Positions 34,129 through 37,807 of a DNA stretch of 37,807 bases are shown here, piece by piece. The notes beneath the pieces were generated by a model. That model was given only the letters and a program-made list of their open reading frames with translations, did not search any database and was not told the origin of the DNA. Within the stretch, counting starts at the first letter, position 1. Every line of letters begins with the position of its first letter. The translations under genes and the position numbers were made by a program. Source of the stretch: Pseudonocardiaceae bacterium (GTDB taxonomy: Bacteria; Actinomycetota; Actinomycetes; Mycobacteriales; Pseudonocardiaceae); the NCBI GenBank assembly GCA_009379815.1, contig WHSY01000043.1, positions 1-37,807 of the forward strand. Reading direction: 5' to 3'.

Positions 34129-35943
34129 ATGACAACGACAGCCCCGAAGCATGGCACCGGTAGTTCGCAGGACACCGGCCTCGTCGAGATGGCCTGGGAT
34201 CCGATCACTCGGATCGTCGGGAGCCTGGGCATCTACACCAAGATCGACTTCTCGCAGGGCACGGTGGCCGAGTGCCACAGCACGTCCTCGGTGTTCCGCG
34301 GCTACTCGATCTTCATGAAGGGCAAGGACCCGCGCGACGCGCACTTCATCACCAGCCGGATCTGCGGGATCTGCGGGGACAACCACGCCACGTGCTCGGT
34401 CTACAACCAGAACATGGCCTACGGGGTGCGCCCGCCGCATCTCGGTGAATGGATCATCAACCTGGGCGAATGCGCCGAGTACATGTTCGACCACAACATC
34501 TTCCAGGAGAACCTGGTCGGGGTCGACTACTGCGAGAAGATGGTCGCCGAGACCAACCCGGGCGTCCTGGACCTGGCCAACCGCACCGAGGCGCCGCACG
34601 CCGCCGAGCACGGGTACAAGACGATCGGCGACATCATGCGCTCGCTCAACCCGCTCGAGGGCGAGTTCTACCGCGAGGCGCTGCAGGTCAGCCGCTACAC
34701 CCGGGAGATGTTCTGCCTGATGGAGGGACGCCACGTGCACCCCTCCACGCTCTACCCCGGCGGCGTCGGCACGGTCGCGACGCACCAGCTGTTCACCGAC
34801 TACTACGTCCGGCTGATGCGTTACGTGGAGTTCATGAAGCGCATCGTGCCGTTGCACGACGACCTGTTCGACTTCTTCTACGAGGCGCTGCCCGGGTACG
34901 AAGAGGTCGGTCGGCGCCGTGTGCTGCTGGGCTGCTGGGGCGCTCTGAATGACCCGGACGCCTGCGACTTCAACTACCGGAACATGACCGACTGGGGTCG
35001 CAAGATGTTCGTCACCCCGGGTGTGGTGGTGGACGGCAAGCTCGTCACCAACGATCTCGTGAAGATCAACCTCGGGATGCGGATCCTGCTCGGCTCGTCC
35101 TACTACGAGGACTGGGACAACCAGGAGATGTTCGTCGACAGGGACCCGCTGGGCAACCCGGTCGACCGCCGTCACCCGTGGAACCAGCACACGATTCCCA
35201 AGCCGCAGAAGCGCGACTTCGAGGGCAAGTACAGCTGGACGATGTCGCCGCGCTGGTTCGACGGCACGGACCACCTCGCGCTGGACACCGGCGGCGGCCC
35301 GATCGCCCGGCTGTGGGCCACCGCATTGTCCGGGCTGGTCGACGTCGGCTTCGTCAAGGCGACGGGCAACAGCGTGGTCATCAACCTGCCGAAGTCGATG
35401 ACCAAGCCCGAGGCGACGTTCGAGTGGAAGATCCCGCACGACAAGGCGGGCAGGCCGCTGTCGAACGCGATCGAGCGCAACCGCGCCCGGACCTACTTCC
35501 AGGCATACGCCGCGGGTATCGCGCTGCACGCCGTGGAGAATGCGCTGGCCGAGGTACGCGCCGGGAACACCCAGACCTGGGAGCCGTTCAAGGTGCCCAA
35601 GGAAGCCATCAGCGTCGGGTTCACGGAGGCGGTTCGGGGGGTGCTCTCCCACCACATGGTGATCCAGAACGGGAAGATCGCCAACTACCACCCGTACCCG
35701 CCGACCCCGTGGAACGGCAGTGTCCGCGATGTCTACGGCACTCCGGGCCCCTACGAGGACTCCGTGCAGAACACGCCGATCTTCGAGGAGAATCCGCCGG
35801 ACAACTTCAAGGGCATCGACATCATGCGCGCGGTGCGCAGCTTCGACCCGTGCCTGCCCTGCGGGGTGCACATGTACCTCGGGGAGGGCAAGGAAATGCA
35901 GAAGATGCACACTCCGCACGCGTTCAACCAGGCAGGCGACTGA
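34129..35943 (+). CDS. hhyL: [NiFe] hydrogenase large subunit, group 1h
   Basis: 604 residues. L1 motif SRICGICGDNHATCSVYNQN with Ni ligands Cys79 and Cys82. L2 motif DPCLPCGVH with Cys575, Cys578 and His581. A 23-residue tail (MYLGEGKEMQKMHTPHAFNQ and three more) follows His581 and should be cut off by a maturation protease after Ni insertion; no protease gene is in the window. WDPITRIVGSLGIYTKID is the usual large-subunit start. It carries the NiFe active site. ATG 34129 lies 28 bp after hhyS with AGGAAAGG upstream. Confidence 0.96.
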   Translation: MTTTAPKHGTGSSQDTGLVEMAWDPITRIVGSLGIYTKIDFSQGTVAECHSTSSVFRGYSIFMKGKDPRDAHFITSRICGICGDNHATCSVYNQNMAYGVRPPHLGEWIINLGECAEYMFDHNIFQENLVGVDYCEKMVAETNPGVLDLANRTEAPHAAEHGYKTIGDIMRSLNPLEGEFYREALQVSRYTREMFCLMEGRHVHPSTLYPGGVGTVATHQLFTDYYVRLMRYVEFMKRIVPLHDDLFDFFYEALPGYEEVGRRRVLLGCWGALNDPDACDFNYRNMTDWGRKMFVTPGVVVDGKLVTNDLVKINLGMRILLGSSYYEDWDNQEMFVDRDPLGNPVDRRHPWNQHTIPKPQKRDFEGKYSWTMSPRWFDGTDHLALDTGGGPIARLWATALSGLVDVGFVKATGNSVVINLPKSMTKPEATFEWKIPHDKAGRPLSNAIERNRARTYFQAYAAGIALHAVENALAEVRAGNTQTWEPFKVPKEAISVGFTEAVRGVLSHHMVIQNGKIANYHPYPPTPWNGSVRDVYGTPGPYEDSVQNTPIFEENPPDNFKGIDIMRAVRSFDPCLPCGVHMYLGEGKEMQKMHTPHAFNQAGD

Positions 35944-35946
35944 ACT

Positions 35947-36846
35947 GTGCCGGAAACCGATGCACCCGACGCCCAGGCTGTCGGGTCGCGGGTCGAGGAG
36001 CTGCTCGCGCAGCTCGGCTCGGCCTCCGACCCGGCGGTCGCCGGGCAGGCTGAGGAGCTCGTCGGGCTGCTCGTCGAGTTCTACGGTGCGGGCCTGGCCC
36101 GCATCGTAGAACTCCTCGACGAGCCTGCCTTGACACCGCTTCTCGACGACAAGCTGGTGGCGAGCCTGCTGGTGCTGCACGATCTGCACCCGCGCAGCAC
36201 CGAGGAGCGGGTACTCGCCGCCTTGGAGACGGTCCGGCCCTACCTCGGCTCGCACGCCGGCGACGTCGAGTACCTGGGGCTGGATTCCGACAACGTGGTG
36301 CAACTGCGGCTGGCGGGCAGCTGTGACGGCTGCCCGTCGTCCGCGGTCACCGTCAATCTCGCGATCGAGAAGGCGATCGAGGACGCCGCGCCGGAGGTCA
36401 CCCGAGTCGACGTCGATGGCGTGACTTCCCCTGGCTCGGGCCTCGACGCGACCGACTCGGAGGGCCGGACGCTGCTCCCGCTGTCTCCCGCCGACAAGGA
36501 GCCCGCTGCGCCGGCAGCGACCTGGGTGCAGATGGACGGGCTGGGCGAGCTCGGCCAGGGCAGGCTCATCGCCACCCAGGTCTCCGCTACGGCCGCGGTG
36601 GTGTGCAACGTGGCGGGCAACCTCTACGCCTATGCCGACCGCTGCGCCGGTTGCGGCGGCGGTCTGGGCGACGCGGTACTGGAGGGTGCGTTGCTGCGGT
36701 GCGTGGCGTGCGACCAGCGCTACGACGTGGTCCGTGCGGGCCGCGGTGCGGGTGGCGACACCGGACTGCACCTCGATCCGCTACCGCTGCTCGCGGAAGG
36801 GGACGGCGTGCGGATCGCCGCTCCCGTGCACGCTGGGTCGTCATGA
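35947..36846 (+). CDS. NifU-domain/Rieske-like fusion, hydrogenase electron-transfer partner
   Basis: 299 residues. Residues ~1-85 are helical. Residues ~90-150 are a NifU C-terminal-type domain (VRPYLGSHAGDVEYLGLDSD, LAGSCDGCPSSAVTVNLAIE, with Cys126 and Cys129). Residues ~180-290 resemble a Rieske domain (AAVVCNVAGNLYAYADRCAG). Instead of the Rieske CxH and CxxH pairs it has C233-AG-C236 and C252-VA-C255, so all four likely ligands are cysteine. Proteins with NifU and Rieske-like domains accompany group 1h hydrogenases and are proposed electron acceptors. GTG 35947 comes three bases after the hhyL stop. Confidence 0.85.
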   Translation: MPETDAPDAQAVGSRVEELLAQLGSASDPAVAGQAEELVGLLVEFYGAGLARIVELLDEPALTPLLDDKLVASLLVLHDLHPRSTEERVLAALETVRPYLGSHAGDVEYLGLDSDNVVQLRLAGSCDGCPSSAVTVNLAIEKAIEDAAPEVTRVDVDGVTSPGSGLDATDSEGRTLLPLSPADKEPAAPAATWVQMDGLGELGQGRLIATQVSATAAVVCNVAGNLYAYADRCAGCGGGLGDAVLEGALLRCVACDQRYDVVRAGRGAGGDTGLHLDPLPLLAEGDGVRIAAPVHAGSS

Positions 36847-36865
36847 CGGTCATGAGGGAGGTGTG

Positions 36866-37540
36866 ATGAGGACGGGACTGCGTCGCTTCGCTACGCCTGC
36901 CCCGCCCGCGGCGGAGCAGCCGGAGCAGCAGGAGCCGCCGGCTCCGGGCGAACGGTGCGAGATGTGTGCCGAACCCATCGGTCCCGAGCACGGGCCCGGC
37001 AGCGGGCACGCGCACGTCGTCGACGTCCAGACCCGCGCCTTGAAGTGCACCTGCCGGCCCTGCTATCTGCTGTTCGGGCCCGAGGGTGCCGGCGGCGGCC
37101 GGTTCCGCGCGGTTCCCGAGCGGTACCGGTACGCCCCCTCGGTCCCGCTCGCCGCGGCCACCTGGGAGTCGATCGGCATCCCGGTGCGGATGGCGTTCTT
37201 CTTCACCAACTCCGCGATGGAGGAGACGGTCGCCTTCTACCCCAGTCCGGCTGGGGCCACCGAGTCGCTACTCCCGCTCGACGCGTGGTCGGAGTTGCTC
37301 GACGCGACGCCGGCGGTCGCGGACCTCACCCCCGACGTCGAGGCGTTGCTGGTGAACAAGACCGACGACGGCGGGTTCGAGTGCTTCCTCGTGCCGATCG
37401 ACGCCTGCTACCAGTTGGTCGGCCTCGTCCGCACGTACTGGAAGGGCTTCGACGGGGGTGAGGAGGCCTGGACCGCCATCGACGGCTTCTTCAACGACCT
37501 GCGGGGGTTCAGCGAACAAGTCGAGGTGCGGGATGACTGA
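36866..37540 (+). CDS. Hydrogenase-locus protein, DUF5947-like
   Basis: 224 residues. Cys motifs CEMCAEPI (about residue 31-34) and CTCRPCYLLF (about 61-66), with a conserved His in SGHAHVVDV, suggest a small metal or Fe-S site. Then FRAVPERYRYAPSVPLAA, VRMAFFFTNSAMEETVAFYP and ECFLVPIDACYQLVGLVRTY. I recognise this as a protein found beside actinobacterial [NiFe] hydrogenases (DUF5947, from memory). Function unknown; maturation or electron transfer is likely. GGGAGGT precedes ATG 36866. Its last eight bases overlap the next gene. Confidence 0.7.
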   Translation: MRTGLRRFATPAPPAAEQPEQQEPPAPGERCEMCAEPIGPEHGPGSGHAHVVDVQTRALKCTCRPCYLLFGPEGAGGGRFRAVPERYRYAPSVPLAAATWESIGIPVRMAFFFTNSAMEETVAFYPSPAGATESLLPLDAWSELLDATPAVADLTPDVEALLVNKTDDGGFECFLVPIDACYQLVGLVRTYWKGFDGGEEAWTAIDGFFNDLRGFSEQVEVRDD

Positions 37541-37807
37541 TCTGTCGTTCACCTGCATCGACGTCAAACCCGACCGATTCGCAGCGGGCCCGACATTGGT
37601 GTTCCGGCTGCGCGTCGACGAGAGCACCGGCGTGCCGGTGCACACCATCGCGCTGCGCTGCCAGATCCGCATCGAGCCGCAGCGGCGCAACTACGGAGAG
37701 CGCGAGGCCGAGCAGCTCGTGGAGCTGTTCGGTGAGCGGTCGCGCTGGGGCTCGACGCTCAAGCCGTTCCAGTTCGCCAACACCTCGACGGTGGTCGCCG
37801 GCTTCAC
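37533..37807 (+). CDS. Hydrogenase-locus protein, DUF6084-like, 3' end outside window
   Basis: 91 codons visible, no stop. Begins MTDLSFTCIDVKPDRFAAGP and continues LVFRLRVDESTGVPVHTIAL, RCQIRIEPQRRNYGEREAEQ and TLKPFQFANTSTVVAGF. I associate this start with DUF6084, a family next to DUF5947 in hydrogenase operons. The beta-rich, hydrophilic sequence has no membrane span in the visible part. ATG 37533 overlaps the upstream gene by eight bases, so it belongs to the same operon. Function unknown. Confidence 0.7.
   Translation, partial: MTDLSFTCIDVKPDRFAAGPTLVFRLRVDESTGVPVHTIALRCQIRIEPQRRNYGEREAEQLVELFGERSRWGSTLKPFQFANTSTVVAGF

Noticed and set aside
34018-36771. 917-codon minus-strand open frame
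   Set aside because: Antisense to the hydrogenase large subunit and the NifU/Rieske-like gene; no recognisable domain.

Overview
The window is high-GC actinobacterial chromosome, and Pseudonocardiales (Pseudonocardia-like) is the best guess. Supporting marks are rbpA, a separate lnt followed by ppm1 (lipoprotein acylation and polyprenol-phosphate mannose synthesis), a class III lanthionine synthetase, many GTG starts, ATGA/GTGA overlaps and an actinobacterial-type (group 1h) [NiFe] hydrogenase operon. No rRNA, tRNA or CRISPR array was seen. Both ends cut through genes.

Layout. (1) 1-3587: a LanKC-type lanthionine synthetase runs leftwards off the window. Divergent from it is an ECF-like sigma factor with a C-terminal membrane span and a long Pro-rich tail. 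(2) 3588-4306: a graveyard of gene relics (acyl-CoA dehydrogenase, a VOC fragment, an ATPase-like tail). (3) 4307-8106, minus: a tight operon of AraC regulator, two VOC proteins and a short UvrA-like ABC ATPase, probably a detoxification or drug-resistance unit. (4) 8242-11035: a DUF2269-like membrane protein with a 44-codon ORF overlapping its end, then a divergent NarL-type two-component pair. (5) 11052-15777, minus: a complete branched-chain-amino-acid-type ABC importer (livKHMGF order), less GC-rich in appearance than its surroundings, with three 27-bp repeats upstream. (6) 16148-20285, minus: glycolate oxidase glcD, glcE, glcF, with a long inverted repeat at or before each gene. (7) 20533-24248: acyl-CoA synthetase, glycerophosphodiester phosphodiesterase and a UMF1-type MFS transporter. 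(8) 24569-30054: rbpA with a sigma-R-like promoter, converging on a five-gene minus run of fxsA, amidohydrolase, a CoA ammonia-lyase-like hotdog protein, lnt and ppm1. (9) 30260-31330: a secreted SGNH hydrolase. (10) 31464-37807, plus: SIS protein 1, HypC-like, SIS protein 2, hydrogenase small and large subunits, a NifU/Rieske-like fusion, a DUF5947-like protein and a DUF6084-like protein that runs off the right edge.

The hydrogenase operon is the most interesting part. The small subunit carries CxxD where the proximal-cluster CxxC is expected, as known for high-affinity group 1h enzymes that oxidise atmospheric H2. The putative redox partner has a Rieske-like site with four cysteines and no histidines. 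The two GmhA-like SIS proteins have each lost a different part of the phosphoheptose isomerase active site, so they could form one heteromeric enzyme or have a new role in hydrogenase biogenesis. Assignments rest on reading motifs and recalled family sequences. No database search was possible.
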